NCBI RefSeq assembly: GCF_900111095.1 | Contig: NZ_FOGB01000006.1 | Coordinates: 34,118 to 98,117, forward strand | Origin: Amphritea atlantica | GTDB taxonomy: Bacteria > Pseudomonadota > Gammaproteobacteria > Pseudomonadales > Balneatricaceae | DNA: 64,000 bases | Direction: 5' to 3' | Shown here: positions 37,153 through 45,553 of the stretch, piece by piece | How the letters are laid out: every line of letters starts with the position of its first letter | Numbering within the stretch: the stretch's first letter is position 1 | The notes under the pieces: model-generated | Seen by the model: the letters and a program-made list of their open reading frames with translations, nothing else | The model's database searches: none | What the model was told of the DNA's origin: nothing | Program-made: the position numbers and the translations under genes

Positions 37153-37806
37153 TTACTCCTGAATGAATTGATATCCTTCAGGTGCCAGAGTAGCCCCATC
37201 GAGCTGAACAGCTCCTGAAACTGTTAACGCAAGGCGATCAGCACAGAACCATTCAACCGCCAGCGGATAGATCTGATGTTCTGCACTGTGAACCCGCTGT
37301 TGCAGGCTGTCGGCATCATCGTTGGTCAGAATGTCGATCGGTGCCTGAATTGCCGTAGGTCCGCCATCCAGCTCTTCAGTGACAAAGTGGACCGTGCAGC
37401 CGTGTTGTGAATCGCCAGCTTCTATCGCGCGCTGGTGAGTATGTAGCCCTTTGTATTTGGGCAGCAGGGATGGATGGATATTCAGCATCCGCCCCTGATA
37501 ATGACGTACAAAGTCCGCTGTCAGGATGCGCATAAACCCTGCCAGCACGATCAGATCGGGGTGGTGGGCATCAATCGCTTCCATCATCGCTGAGTCAAAG
37601 CTTTCTCTGCTATCAAACAAGTGATGGTTGATAACGATCTGAGGTATGCCGGCCTGCCTGGCGCGCTCAAGCCCGTAGACCCCCTCTTTATTGCTGAGCA
37701 CCGCAGCAACGCGGCCATTAATCTGGCCGCTTGCGATAGCATCGATGATCGCCTGCAGGTTTGAGCCGCTGCCAGAGATCAGCACTACAATGCTTTTCTC
37801 TGCCAT
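37153..37806 (-). CDS. purN: Phosphoribosylglycinamide formyltransferase
   Basis: Transfers formyl from 10-formyltetrahydrofolate to GAR in purine synthesis. 217 residues. VLISGSGSNLQAIID is the phosphate-binding start, NIHPSLLPKYKG carries the catalytic Asn and His, and GCTVHFVTEELDGG precedes the catalytic Asp region. It follows purM with two bases between, an operon seen throughout Gammaproteobacteria. Confidence 0.96.
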   Translation of the reverse strand: MAEKSIVVLISGSGSNLQAIIDAIASGQINGRVAAVLSNKEGVYGLERARQAGIPQIVINHHLFDSRESFDSAMMEAIDAHHPDLIVLAGFMRILTADFVRHYQGRMLNIHPSLLPKYKGLHTHQRAIEAGDSQHGCTVHFVTEELDGGPTAIQAPIDILTNDDADSLQQRVHSAEHQIYPLAVEWFCADRLALTVSGAVQLDGATLAPEGYQFIQE

Positions 37807-37808
37807 TC

Positions 37809-38867
37809 TCAGGCCTCCAGGCCCAGCAGTTCTACCTGCTCTTCACCCTCGGTAGCGGTAGCGATCTCACCAATGATAAAGGGTGCTTCTCCGGCGCCTT
37901 TGAGAATCTCAAGCGCAGCGTCAGCCGTATTTGATGGTACGACGATCACCATACCGATGCCGCAGTTCAGGGTGCGATACATCTCACGGGCGTCAACATT
38001 GCCCAGCGCCTGAAGCCAGCGGAACACTTCAGGCATCTGCCAGCTGTTTACATCAATGACGGCTTTAGCGCTTTGTGGCAGAACCCGGGGAATGTTTTCC
38101 AGCAGACCGCCGCCAGTAATATGAGACAGTGCATTCACCTGACTCTTTCTTATCAGCTCCAGCACTGGCTTAACATAGATGCGGGTGGGTTCCAGCAGTG
38201 CTTCAGTCAGTGGCTTGCCATCGACTGTGCCGCTCAGGTCAGCTTCACGCACCTCTATGATCTTGCGGATCAGCGAGTAACCATTTGAGTGTGGGCCGGA
38301 AGAGGGCAGTGCAATCAGTGTGTCACCGACGCTGACTTTAGTGCCATCAATGATCTCATCTTTTTCCACTACGCCAACGCAGAAGCCTGCCAGGTCGTAA
38401 TCTTCGCCTTCATACATGCCCGGCATTTCGGCGGTTTCACCGCCCACCAGAGCGGCTCCTGCCAGCTCGCAACCAGCGCCAATGCCGGTGACAACATCGG
38501 CTGCAATATCGATGTTCAGTTTGCCAGTCGCATAGTAATCCAGGAAGAACAGTGGCTCGGCGCCGGCAACGATCAGGTCGTTGACGCACATCGCAACCAG
38601 ATCGATACCGATGGTGTCATGTTTGTTCAGGTCCATTGCCAGACGCAACTTAGTGCCTACCCCGTCAGTGCCGGAAACCAGTACGGGCTTCTTATAGCCT
38701 TCAGGTATTTCACACAGGGCTCCGAAACCACCCAGGCCGCCCATCACTTCGGGGCGTGCGGTGCGTTTCGCAACGCCTTTAATACGGTCAACCAGTGCGT
38801 TACCTGCATCGATATCGACGCCGGCGTCTTTGTAGCTGATAGGAGTGTTATTGTCAGTTGCAGACAT
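37809..38867 (-). CDS. purM: Phosphoribosylformylglycinamidine cyclo-ligase (AIR synthetase)
   Basis: Closes the imidazole ring in purine synthesis using ATP. 352 residues. [13 protein letters not shown] at the start, [23 protein letters not shown] and [13 protein letters not shown] are family signatures. First gene of the purM-purN-DUF3108-yfcL-imm22 unit. The upstream region to the divergent DUF2066 gene is short and I did not find a PurR-type operator. Confidence 0.97.
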   Translation of the reverse strand: MSATDNNTPISYKDAGVDIDAGNALVDRIKGVAKRTARPEVMGGLGGFGALCEIPEGYKKPVLVSGTDGVGTKLRLAMDLNKHDTIGIDLVAMCVNDLIVAGAEPLFFLDYYATGKLNIDIAADVVTGIGAGCELAGAALVGGETAEMPGMYEGEDYDLAGFCVGVVEKDEIIDGTKVSVGDTLIALPSSGPHSNGYSLIRKIIEVREADLSGTVDGKPLTEALLEPTRIYVKPVLELIRKSQVNALSHITGGGLLENIPRVLPQSAKAVIDVNSWQMPEVFRWLQALGNVDAREMYRTLNCGIGMVIVVPSNTADAALEILKGAGEAPFIIGEIATATEGEEQVELLGLEA

Positions 38868-39029
38868 AGTGTGTATGAACCTGTTCGGGCTGATTACTGA
38901 TAGAAAAAATTTGACGCGTATTCTATCAGGTTGCTGGTGAGGCGGCTATTGTGTGTTAAAGTTTATGCCGTTTTAAAGGACACTTTTTTTCAGACGCCCG
39001 GGATTGTTGTCCGGGCAGCAAAACAGGGT

Positions 39030-40118
39030 ATGAAAACGATCATGATGCGCAACTTTTGTAACTGTCTTCTGGTATGGGTCTTTGCAGGCTTATCGACACT
39101 GGCCCAGGCAGCTACGGTAAATGGACTTTATACGGCTGAGATGCTGGTGCCTGAGCAACACGCTCAGCCTTCAGACGCGCAGTTGCAAGCAGGCCTGAAA
39201 ACCGTACTGATTAAAGTCTCCGGGCGCAGCGCTGTAGTCAACAAGCCTGCTGTGGTGAATGCGTTGCAGCAGCCTGCTGCCTTGCTCAGTCAGTTCAGTT
39301 ATCAGGCGACCCAGACGCCGGTAGCGGCTGGTGATGGTCGTGAGGTATTGGGACAGCGGTTGCTGCTCGAATTTGATCCGGTGATGGTTGACCAGTTACT
39401 GAACAAATCAGCTATGAAAGCGATCGGCCACGCCCGGCCAGTCATTCTGGTGTGGCTGGCGCAACAGCGGGGTGCGGCGGGCCGGGATTTTGTGCCACAG
39501 GAGAGTCCCATATATGCTGAGTTACGGCAGCAGGCTGATCTGAGAGGCTTGCCCATGAGTGTGCCACTACTAGATCTGGATGATCAGAATGCCGTTGATG
39601 TCAGTGATCTGTGGGGCTTCTTTCGCGAACCGGTGTTACAGGCATCCGCCCGTTATCAGCCCGATGGTGTGCTGATCGGGCGGCTGGTGCAGGGGGGAAG
39701 CGGTGCTTGGCAAACGGAATGGTTGTTGCTTAAAGATGGTCAGGCGCGCTCGTTCAGCCCGTCCGGCTCGTTGTCGGAACAGATAAGCCAGGTGATGAAT
39801 GAGACTGCTGATTTTGCGCTGGCTTCACTGGGGGCATCCAGTTTTAACTACGTCGAAACAGGATTGCAACTTGAAGTCGCTAATATAGTAGAGATAGAAG
39901 ACTATCTGCAGTTACTGGATTATCTGCGCCAGTTACCTCCGGTTGATGCTGTGCGGGTCAGCGGCGTAGATGCTGACCGGGTGCTGTTCCGGGTTGAGAT
40001 TCAGGGGGGGATTCAGGCGCTGGAGCAGGCCGTTCGTCTTAATCCGCGGATGACATCGATGTCGCGGTTACAGAATGGGGCTGAAGCTGTTTATAGCTAT
40101 CGCTGGCAGCAGCAATGA
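39030..40118 (+). CDS. DUF2066 domain-containing secreted protein
   Basis: About 362 residues. A signal peptide (MKTIMMRNFCNC...TLAQA|ATV) precedes a mature domain typical of DUF2066: LKTVLIKVSGRSAVVN, QRLLLEFDP, ARPVILVWLA, PDGVLIGRL. ATG codons at 39030, 39042 and 39045 all suit the signal peptide; an upstream frame opening at 38931 is not supported. Lies between purM (divergent) and perM, as in pseudomonads from memory. Function unknown. Confidence 0.8.
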   Translation: MKTIMMRNFCNCLLVWVFAGLSTLAQAATVNGLYTAEMLVPEQHAQPSDAQLQAGLKTVLIKVSGRSAVVNKPAVVNALQQPAALLSQFSYQATQTPVAAGDGREVLGQRLLLEFDPVMVDQLLNKSAMKAIGHARPVILVWLAQQRGAAGRDFVPQESPIYAELRQQADLRGLPMSVPLLDLDDQNAVDVSDLWGFFREPVLQASARYQPDGVLIGRLVQGGSGAWQTEWLLLKDGQARSFSPSGSLSEQISQVMNETADFALASLGASSFNYVETGLQLEVANIVEIEDYLQLLDYLRQLPPVDAVRVSGVDADRVLFRVEIQGGIQALEQAVRLNPRMTSMSRLQNGAEAVYSYRWQQQ

Positions 40119-40156
40119 TGGACGCTGTTTTAAAAGCCGGTTGAAAGGGAGTGTTT

Positions 40157-41209
40157 ATGAGTGATTCGCAGCGCTGGTTTTTCCTGATTTTTACCCTGAT
40201 AGTGGGGTTTCTCCTGTATCTGCTACAGCCGATACTATCCCCTTTTCTGATTGCTGCATTGCTGGCATATCTGACAGACCCGCTGGCCGACAGGCTGGAA
40301 GCACGGGGACTGAGCCGGACGCTGTCAGTGGTTGTGGTGTTTCTGGTGATGACCACTGTATTGCTGTTACTGGTGATTCTGCTGATACCCAAACTGGGAC
40401 ATCAGGTGCAGGTGATGGTGAAAATGGTGCCCCAGGTATTCTCTATGATTCAGACCGTCTGGATACCCTGGCTGGAGGAACATACCGGGTTGTCCTTTGC
40501 CGAGTTTGATCTTCAAAATCTGCAGGCGCTGATGAGTGGTCACTGGCAGCAGACAGGCAGTCTTGTGAAAGGTGTGTTTAGCAGTGTGAGTCAGTCCGGG
40601 CTGGCGCTGGCCGCCTGGGTGGCTAATCTGGCGCTGATCCCCGTCGTGATGTTCTATCTGTTGCGCGACTGGGACGTGATGATGGATAAAATTGGCGTGC
40701 TTTTGCCGCGTAATGTTGAAAGAAAGGTCACCCTTTGGGCGCAGGAGTGTGATGAGGTGCTGGGGGCTTTTATCAAGGGGCAGCTGCTGGTTATGCTGGC
40801 GCTGGGGGTGATCTACTCTCTGGGACTCTGGGCCGTCGGGCTGGATCTGGCACTGCTGGTTGGAATGCTTGCCGGCCTGGCCAGTATCGTCCCCTATATG
40901 GGGTTTATTATCGGTATTGTCGTTGCCGGTGTAGCAGCGATGTTGCAATTTAATGATATCACTATGCTGGGGTGGGTCGGCGCGGTATTTGCGGTGGGTC
41001 AGGCGCTGGAAGGAATGGTGCTGACACCGTTGTTGGTGGGCGATCGTATCGGCCTGCATCCGGTGGCCGTTATTTTTGCCATTATGGCCGGTGGGCAGTT
41101 GTTCGGTTTTGTCGGGATTTTGATTGCACTTCCCGTTGCTGCCGTTATTATGGTGCTCCTCCGACATCTGCATCAGGGATATAAAAGTAGTAAACTTTAT
41201 GACTGTTAA
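40157..41209 (+). CDS. perM: AI-2E family transporter (PerM-like)
   Basis: 350 residues with seven to eight membrane helices. LQPILSPFLIAALLAYLTDP near the N-terminus and GIYSLG-like and GLASIVPYMGFIIGI segments are typical of the AI-2E exporter/PerM family. The family name reflects autoinducer-2 export in one member and does not establish substrate here. ATG at 40157 with AAGGGAG upstream. Precedes hda in the same direction. Confidence 0.88.
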   Translation: MSDSQRWFFLIFTLIVGFLLYLLQPILSPFLIAALLAYLTDPLADRLEARGLSRTLSVVVVFLVMTTVLLLLVILLIPKLGHQVQVMVKMVPQVFSMIQTVWIPWLEEHTGLSFAEFDLQNLQALMSGHWQQTGSLVKGVFSSVSQSGLALAAWVANLALIPVVMFYLLRDWDVMMDKIGVLLPRNVERKVTLWAQECDEVLGAFIKGQLLVMLALGVIYSLGLWAVGLDLALLVGMLAGLASIVPYMGFIIGIVVAGVAAMLQFNDITMLGWVGAVFAVGQALEGMVLTPLLVGDRIGLHPVAVIFAIMAGGQLFGFVGILIALPVAAVIMVLLRHLHQGYKSSKLYDC

Positions 41210-41357
41210 GCAGTCAGTAATAAGTACAATGCAGTGATTTAACGTTCAGCGCTCACAAATCGCGGGCTTAAAGTACAGCAAAGCTTACAAACCCAGAACA
41301 TTTAACGATGAGAAAGGCCCGGTGTTCAGCTGCAGGCCTGAATAAGTATTGATATAG

Positions 41358-42062
41358 ATGAGTAGTCCTGAACCGTTTCAGATACCGCTGGGTATCACTC
41401 TGCGGGATGATGCCCGATTTGAGAATTTCCTTTGTCAGGGGAACGAGCTGCTGTGCAACACGCTGGATCAGGCTGCCAGGGGTGAAGGCGAGCAGTACCT
41501 GTATATCTGGGGCAACAGTGACAGCGGTTGTTCCCATTTGCTCCAGGCGGTGTGCCATGCCTCTGATCCAGTGGGGCGCACAGCTGTATACCTACCCCTT
41601 GATGAGTTGCTCGATATGGGGCCGGGGGTGTTGGAAGGTATGGAGCACCTTGATCTTGTATGTCTCGATCATATTCAGATTATTGCCGGCAATAAACAGT
41701 GGGAAGAGGGCGTGTTTCATTTTTTCAACCGTATCCGGGCTGAAAACAACCGCTTATTGGTTGCCGGAGACCGCGCGCCACGGCAGCTGAGTCTTAATCT
41801 GCCCGATCTGGCCTCCAGGCTGAGTTGGGGAATGGTGTTTCAGGTGCATAATCTGGACGATGATGGCAAGGTGCGCGCTTTGCAGCTGCGTGCCCAGGGG
41901 CGCGGCTTCACGATCAGCGAAGAGGTGGCCTGGTTTCTCATCCATCGTGCCAGTCGTAGTATGACTGATCTGTTTGAATTGCTGGATAAACTGGATTCTG
42001 CATCACTCAGCGCTAAGCGTAAAGTGACCATCCCATTCGTTAAACAGGTTCTGGGTCTCTGA
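41358..42062 (+). CDS. hda: DnaA regulatory inactivator Hda
   Basis: Promotes hydrolysis of DnaA-ATP after initiation by binding the beta clamp. 234 residues. FQIPLGI near the N-terminus is the clamp-binding motif; YIWGNSDSGCSHLL corresponds to the Walker A loop, here degenerate as usual in Hda (no GK[ST]); LVCLDHIQII is the Walker B equivalent; LPDLASRLSWG carries the box VII arginine. Followed after 19 bases by a tiny RRM-like gene. Confidence 0.93.
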   Translation: MSSPEPFQIPLGITLRDDARFENFLCQGNELLCNTLDQAARGEGEQYLYIWGNSDSGCSHLLQAVCHASDPVGRTAVYLPLDELLDMGPGVLEGMEHLDLVCLDHIQIIAGNKQWEEGVFHFFNRIRAENNRLLVAGDRAPRQLSLNLPDLASRLSWGMVFQVHNLDDDGKVRALQLRAQGRGFTISEEVAWFLIHRASRSMTDLFELLDKLDSASLSAKRKVTIPFVKQVLGL

Positions 42063-42081
42063 TTATTAATTGCGGCGTATT

Positions 42082-42318
42082 ATGAATATTATCCTTGCGG
42101 GCTTTACATCGGATGTAACTGAAGCTGAACTGAGGGAGCTGCTCTCTCGTTACGCTGAAGTTGATGAGTTGGAAATTATCCCGGGTGATCTGCCGGAACA
42201 GACGGTTGCGATCCTGACAGTCGAGGCAAGTAATGCTGAGGCACACTGGGTTTCCCGTCGGCTGACTGGCCTGTATTGGCATGGTCACTCTCTGCGGGCC
42301 TATGTATCGCTGTTTTGA
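42082..42318 (+). CDS. Small RRM-like protein
   Basis: 78 residues from the ATG at 42082. The layout follows an RNA recognition motif: strand MNIILAGF (RNP2 position), helix EAELRELLSRYA, strand, strand TVAILTVE (RNP1 position), helix AHWVSRRLTGL, strand HSLRAYVSLF. The aromatic residues that usually stack on RNA in RNP1 and RNP2 are mostly absent, so RNA binding is not assured. The ribosome binding site is weak and the gene is probably coupled to hda. Its stop codon lies within the first unit of a 17-base tandem repeat. Confidence 0.6.
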   Translation: MNIILAGFTSDVTEAELRELLSRYAEVDELEIIPGDLPEQTVAILTVEASNAEAHWVSRRLTGLYWHGHSLRAYVSLF

Positions 42319-42360
42319 TACGAAGGCTGTTTTGATAAGAAGACTGTTTTAATACGAAGA
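42310..42360. repeat. Three tandem 17-base repeats
   Basis: Units 42310-42326, 42327-42343 and 42344-42360 share CTGTTTTRATAMGAAGR with one to three differences between them. Unit 1 contains the last two codons and the stop of the RRM-like gene; unit 3 ends just before the pseudouridine synthase start. It is probably a small slippage duplication of a gene end. Confidence 0.92.
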
Positions 42361-42367
42361 CAGGTGC

Positions 42368-43057
42368 ATGCAAACATATTCACTGGTTGCCCGAACACGC
42401 GATTTTCTGGTGATTGATAAAGCCCCGGGAATATCGGTTCACCGTGATGACGCAGAGGTTGGGCTGTTGCAGCAGATCTCAGCTGATCTGGGGTGTGGTC
42501 CTCTCTATCTTGTTCATCGTCTGGATAAGATGACCTCGGGTTTGCTGATACTGGCCTGCCATTCGGAAGCTGCCTCAATACTTTCGCGTCAGTTTCAGGA
42601 TCGCCGGGTCGAAAAGTATTACATCGCGCTGTCCGATCAGAAACCTCGCAAGAAGCAGGGGTTGATCAAAGGCGATATGGAACGCACCCGACGGGGTAGC
42701 TGGAAACTCACCACCGCTCAGCGCAACCCTGCTATTACCCGGTTTTTCAGTTGCTCCCCCATGCCTGGAATGCGGTTGTTTCTGTTGCGCCCTTTAACCG
42801 GGAAAACACATCAGTTACGGGTTGCCCTGAAAAGTATCGGCGCCGCTATTATTGGTGATACGCGTTACCATGGTGCAACTGAAACAGCGGCCGACCGCGG
42901 ATATCTGCATGCCTGGGGGCTGGCATTTGACTGGCAGGGTGAGCGGTGTGAATATCTGTGTGATCCTGGAGTCGGTGAGCTGTTTCTTAAGGACGCGATA
43001 AAACAGCAACTGGAAAACTGGAAGCCGCCAGCCGCTCAGGCCTGGCCGGCAACGTAA
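42368..43057 (+). CDS. RluA-family pseudouridine synthase (TIGR01621-like)
   Basis: 229 residues. The catalytic aspartate is in LVHRLDKMTSG; GKTHQLRVALKSIG and GDTRYHG are further signatures of the RluA fold. There is no S4 domain. It modifies an rRNA or tRNA uridine; which one cannot be read from sequence. ATG follows a short intergenic repeat array. Confidence 0.88.
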   Translation: MQTYSLVARTRDFLVIDKAPGISVHRDDAEVGLLQQISADLGCGPLYLVHRLDKMTSGLLILACHSEAASILSRQFQDRRVEKYYIALSDQKPRKKQGLIKGDMERTRRGSWKLTTAQRNPAITRFFSCSPMPGMRLFLLRPLTGKTHQLRVALKSIGAAIIGDTRYHGATETAADRGYLHAWGLAFDWQGERCEYLCDPGVGELFLKDAIKQQLENWKPPAAQAWPAT

Positions 43058-43076
43058 CTCTATTTTGAGGACCTCA

Positions 43077-43292
43077 ATGCACGAAGATCGAGTTGAGCGG
43101 GACTTCAGCGCCCGTAGCGAGGAGGAGCAGCAGGCCTTTCTGCAGGAAACCTGGTGCGACAACTGTCAGGAAGCGAATCTGGGGATGAAAAACCCACGGG
43201 AATATCTTTATAAAGGGGTTATCTTTATAGAGGGTGAGTGTAATCGTTGTGCCAGTGTGGTGCTCACCGAGCTTACTGATGATGACTTTTAA
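43077..43292 (+). CDS. Small zinc-ribbon protein
   Basis: 71 residues. Two Cys pairs, WCDNC (about 26-29) and CNRC (about 55-58), suggest a zinc ribbon; the rest is acidic (ERDFSARSEEEQQ at the start, LTDDDF at the end). GAGG lies six bases before the ATG. No family was recognised. Located between rRNA/tRNA modification genes, all in one direction, so a nucleic-acid-related role is possible. Confidence 0.75.
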   Translation: MHEDRVERDFSARSEEEQQAFLQETWCDNCQEANLGMKNPREYLYKGVIFIEGECNRCASVVLTELTDDDF

Positions 43293-43306
43293 GGCCTGTT
43301 TTTCAT

Positions 43307-44107
43307 ATGTCTGACTCGTTTAATCAGCGCTTTGGCGGTATTCAGCGGCTCTATGGCATGGCCGGGGCCGAGCTGTTCCGGCAGGCGCATATCGCCGTCA
43401 TCGGTATTGGCGGAGTCGGGTCATGGGCGGCCGAGGCGCTGGCGCGTTCGGCTATCGGTAACATTACCCTGATCGATCTGGATGATATCTGTATCACCAA
43501 TACCAATCGTCAGATTCATGCGCTGGATAGTACTATTGGTGAGCCAAAAACGGAGGTCATGGCCTCAAGAATCCGGCAGATTAACCCCGATTGCCGGGTT
43601 GAGCTGGTGGATGATTTTATCACGCTGGAGAATATCCCGCAGTTGATCAATCCTCAGTTTAACTACGTTATCGATTGTATCGACAGTGTTAAAGAGAAGG
43701 CGGCGCTGATCGCCCACTGTAAGCGCCAAAAAATTCCGGTCATTACTGTCGGTGGTGCAGGTGGACAGACTGATCCCACGCAGATCAATATTGCGGATCT
43801 GAGCAAAACCCATCATGACCCTTTAGCCGCTAAAACCCGCTCATTACTGAGGCGTTATTACAATTTCAGTAAAAGTGGCCGGCGTTTTGCGGTGGATTGT
43901 GTCTACTCAACAGAGCAACTGGTTTATCCGCAGCCGGATGGCAGCGTCTGTCAGATGAAGTCAGTCGCAGATGGCAATACCCGCCTTGATTGCAGTGGCG
44001 GCTTTGGTGCCTCGACCTGTGTGACGGCGACATTTGGTTTTGTTGCGGTATCCCGTGTATTGCAGAAGATGCTTGAAAGGGCAGAGCGCGAAAGCAAAGC
44101 ACCCTGA
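43307..44107 (+). CDS. tcdA: tRNA threonylcarbamoyladenosine dehydratase
   Basis: 266 residues. Cyclises t6A37 of tRNA to ct6A using ATP, related to E1-like enzymes. GIGGVGSWAAEALARS is the nucleotide-binding loop; LIDLDDICITNTNRQIHA and DCIDSVKEKAALI are further signatures. In E. coli the gene (csdL) sits with csdA and csdE, whose sulfur relay it needs; here a fused csdA-csdE gene lies 1.4 kb away in the opposite direction. Confidence 0.95.
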   Translation: MSDSFNQRFGGIQRLYGMAGAELFRQAHIAVIGIGGVGSWAAEALARSAIGNITLIDLDDICITNTNRQIHALDSTIGEPKTEVMASRIRQINPDCRVELVDDFITLENIPQLINPQFNYVIDCIDSVKEKAALIAHCKRQKIPVITVGGAGGQTDPTQINIADLSKTHHDPLAAKTRSLLRRYYNFSKSGRRFAVDCVYSTEQLVYPQPDGSVCQMKSVADGNTRLDCSGGFGASTCVTATFGFVAVSRVLQKMLERAERESKAP

Positions 44108-44178
44108 CCTGGTTTAAAACGCCTGGTATGGAGTAATCGTTGACGGTTGCGGTTGACCTTTCTGTTTAACAGGCTAAA

Positions 44179-45531
44179 GTGTTTCGATTGTACCGCAAAT
44201 GGATATCTGGCCCGTCAATGTCTGAGCGCTTTTCAGAAGGATTTTATAAAGCCATTTTTGAAGGCTGTAGTGATGCGATCTATGTGATAGATCCGCAAAG
44301 CTCACGCATTCTTGATGCCAACACCCGTGCCTGGACAGACCTGGGCATGAGCCGCGAACGGTTATTACAGCACAGTGTCATTTCGCTGCAGCAGGGGGTT
44401 GAAAATGAGGAGCACTGGGCGCAGATCGCGGAGATGATCTATTCCTGTCATCCGCAGGCCTTTACCTTTATTGGTCGCCATTATCATCAACATGGGACCT
44501 ATTTTCCGGTTGAAGTCTATACCAGTGTGATTGAGTTTGAAGGTCAGCCGCTTTTTCTCTCAATCGCCCGTAACCTTGATCGTACCTCTTCCCAGCGAGA
44601 GGCGTTCCGCACCAAGGATGCACGCCTCACTTATGCTCTGAATGAAGCGGTAGATGGGCTGTGGGACTGGACTATTGATACCGGAGAGGTGTTTTTCTCA
44701 CCCCAGCTAAAGCGGATGCTGGGGTATCTGCCCCATGAGATGGAACCGACGCTGGAGACCTGGAGCGAGGCAGTGCATGATTCGGACCGGGGCCGGGTAA
44801 TGGCCGCGCTGGATGAGCATCTCTCAGGGCGTGACGATAGTTACAGTGCCGAATATCAGATGCGTAAGCGCGATGGCAGTTATATCTGGGTGCGGGATCG
44901 TGGCCGGGTCTGTCAGCGGGATGAGGCGGGCAATCCATTACGGGTAGTGGGTATGGTGCATGATATTACCCGCAGTAAGGGCCTGGAAGATCAGCTTCGC
45001 GAGCAGGCCAGTCATGATCACCTGACCGGTTTGCTGAACCGGCGTGCCGGTTATATTCATTTCTCCAAACAGCTCAGTTATGCACTGCGCTATAATCAGA
45101 GTCTTACCGTTTGCCTGATCGATCTGGATCATTTTAAGAATATCAATGACAGCTTTGGGCATCTGGCAGGCGATTCGGTGTTGAAGCATTTTGCCGGGCT
45201 GATGAATATCACCCTGCGCAAGTCTGATTCGCTGATGCGCTGGGGAGGTGAAGAGTTTCTGCTGTTGCTGCCGAACACTGAGGTCGCCAGTGCCGTAAAG
45301 CTGATCGGTCAGTTGAAAGAAAAACTGGCTGATAACCCGGCAGAGCTGGAGTCGGGGGAGCAGATCAGTTACACCTTCAGTGCCGGACTGGCGTGTTGTC
45401 CGCTACATTCGCAAGCTTTAGATGCTCTGATCAAGTGCGCTGATGATGCCCTCTACACAGCCAAGGGCTCCGGGCGTGATACGATTTTGGTCAGCGACGA
45501 GAGTGGTATCGAGCAGCCCGGATTGTTCTGA
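44179..45531 (+). CDS. Diguanylate cyclase with two PAS domains
   Basis: 450 residues from a GTG (a later ATG at 44218 would give 437). PAS 1 at about 20-135, PAS 2 with PAC at about 150-268 (LWDWTIDTGEVFFSP, VVGMVHDITRSK), and a GGDEF domain at about 278-440. The active site is GGEEF (356-360), and the inhibitory I-site RKSD (347-350) is five residues before it, so product feedback is expected. No membrane segment, so it senses a cytosolic signal. It is inserted between tcdA and the fused csdAE gene. Confidence 0.93.
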   Translation: MFRLYRKWISGPSMSERFSEGFYKAIFEGCSDAIYVIDPQSSRILDANTRAWTDLGMSRERLLQHSVISLQQGVENEEHWAQIAEMIYSCHPQAFTFIGRHYHQHGTYFPVEVYTSVIEFEGQPLFLSIARNLDRTSSQREAFRTKDARLTYALNEAVDGLWDWTIDTGEVFFSPQLKRMLGYLPHEMEPTLETWSEAVHDSDRGRVMAALDEHLSGRDDSYSAEYQMRKRDGSYIWVRDRGRVCQRDEAGNPLRVVGMVHDITRSKGLEDQLREQASHDHLTGLLNRRAGYIHFSKQLSYALRYNQSLTVCLIDLDHFKNINDSFGHLAGDSVLKHFAGLMNITLRKSDSLMRWGGEEFLLLLPNTEVASAVKLIGQLKEKLADNPAELESGEQISYTFSAGLACCPLHSQALDALIKCADDALYTAKGSGRDTILVSDESGIEQPGLF

Positions 45532-45553
45532 TCTTATTACCTGCACTCAGGTA

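Noticed and set aside
41358..42062. Hda as a defective DnaA because of its broken Walker A loop
   Set aside because: Hda proteins commonly diverge at this loop, and the clamp-binding motif and arginine box are intact, so it is a normal Hda.
42310..42360. Short direct repeats as a CRISPR array
   Set aside because: The units are contiguous with no spacers, only 17 bases long, and no cas gene is near.
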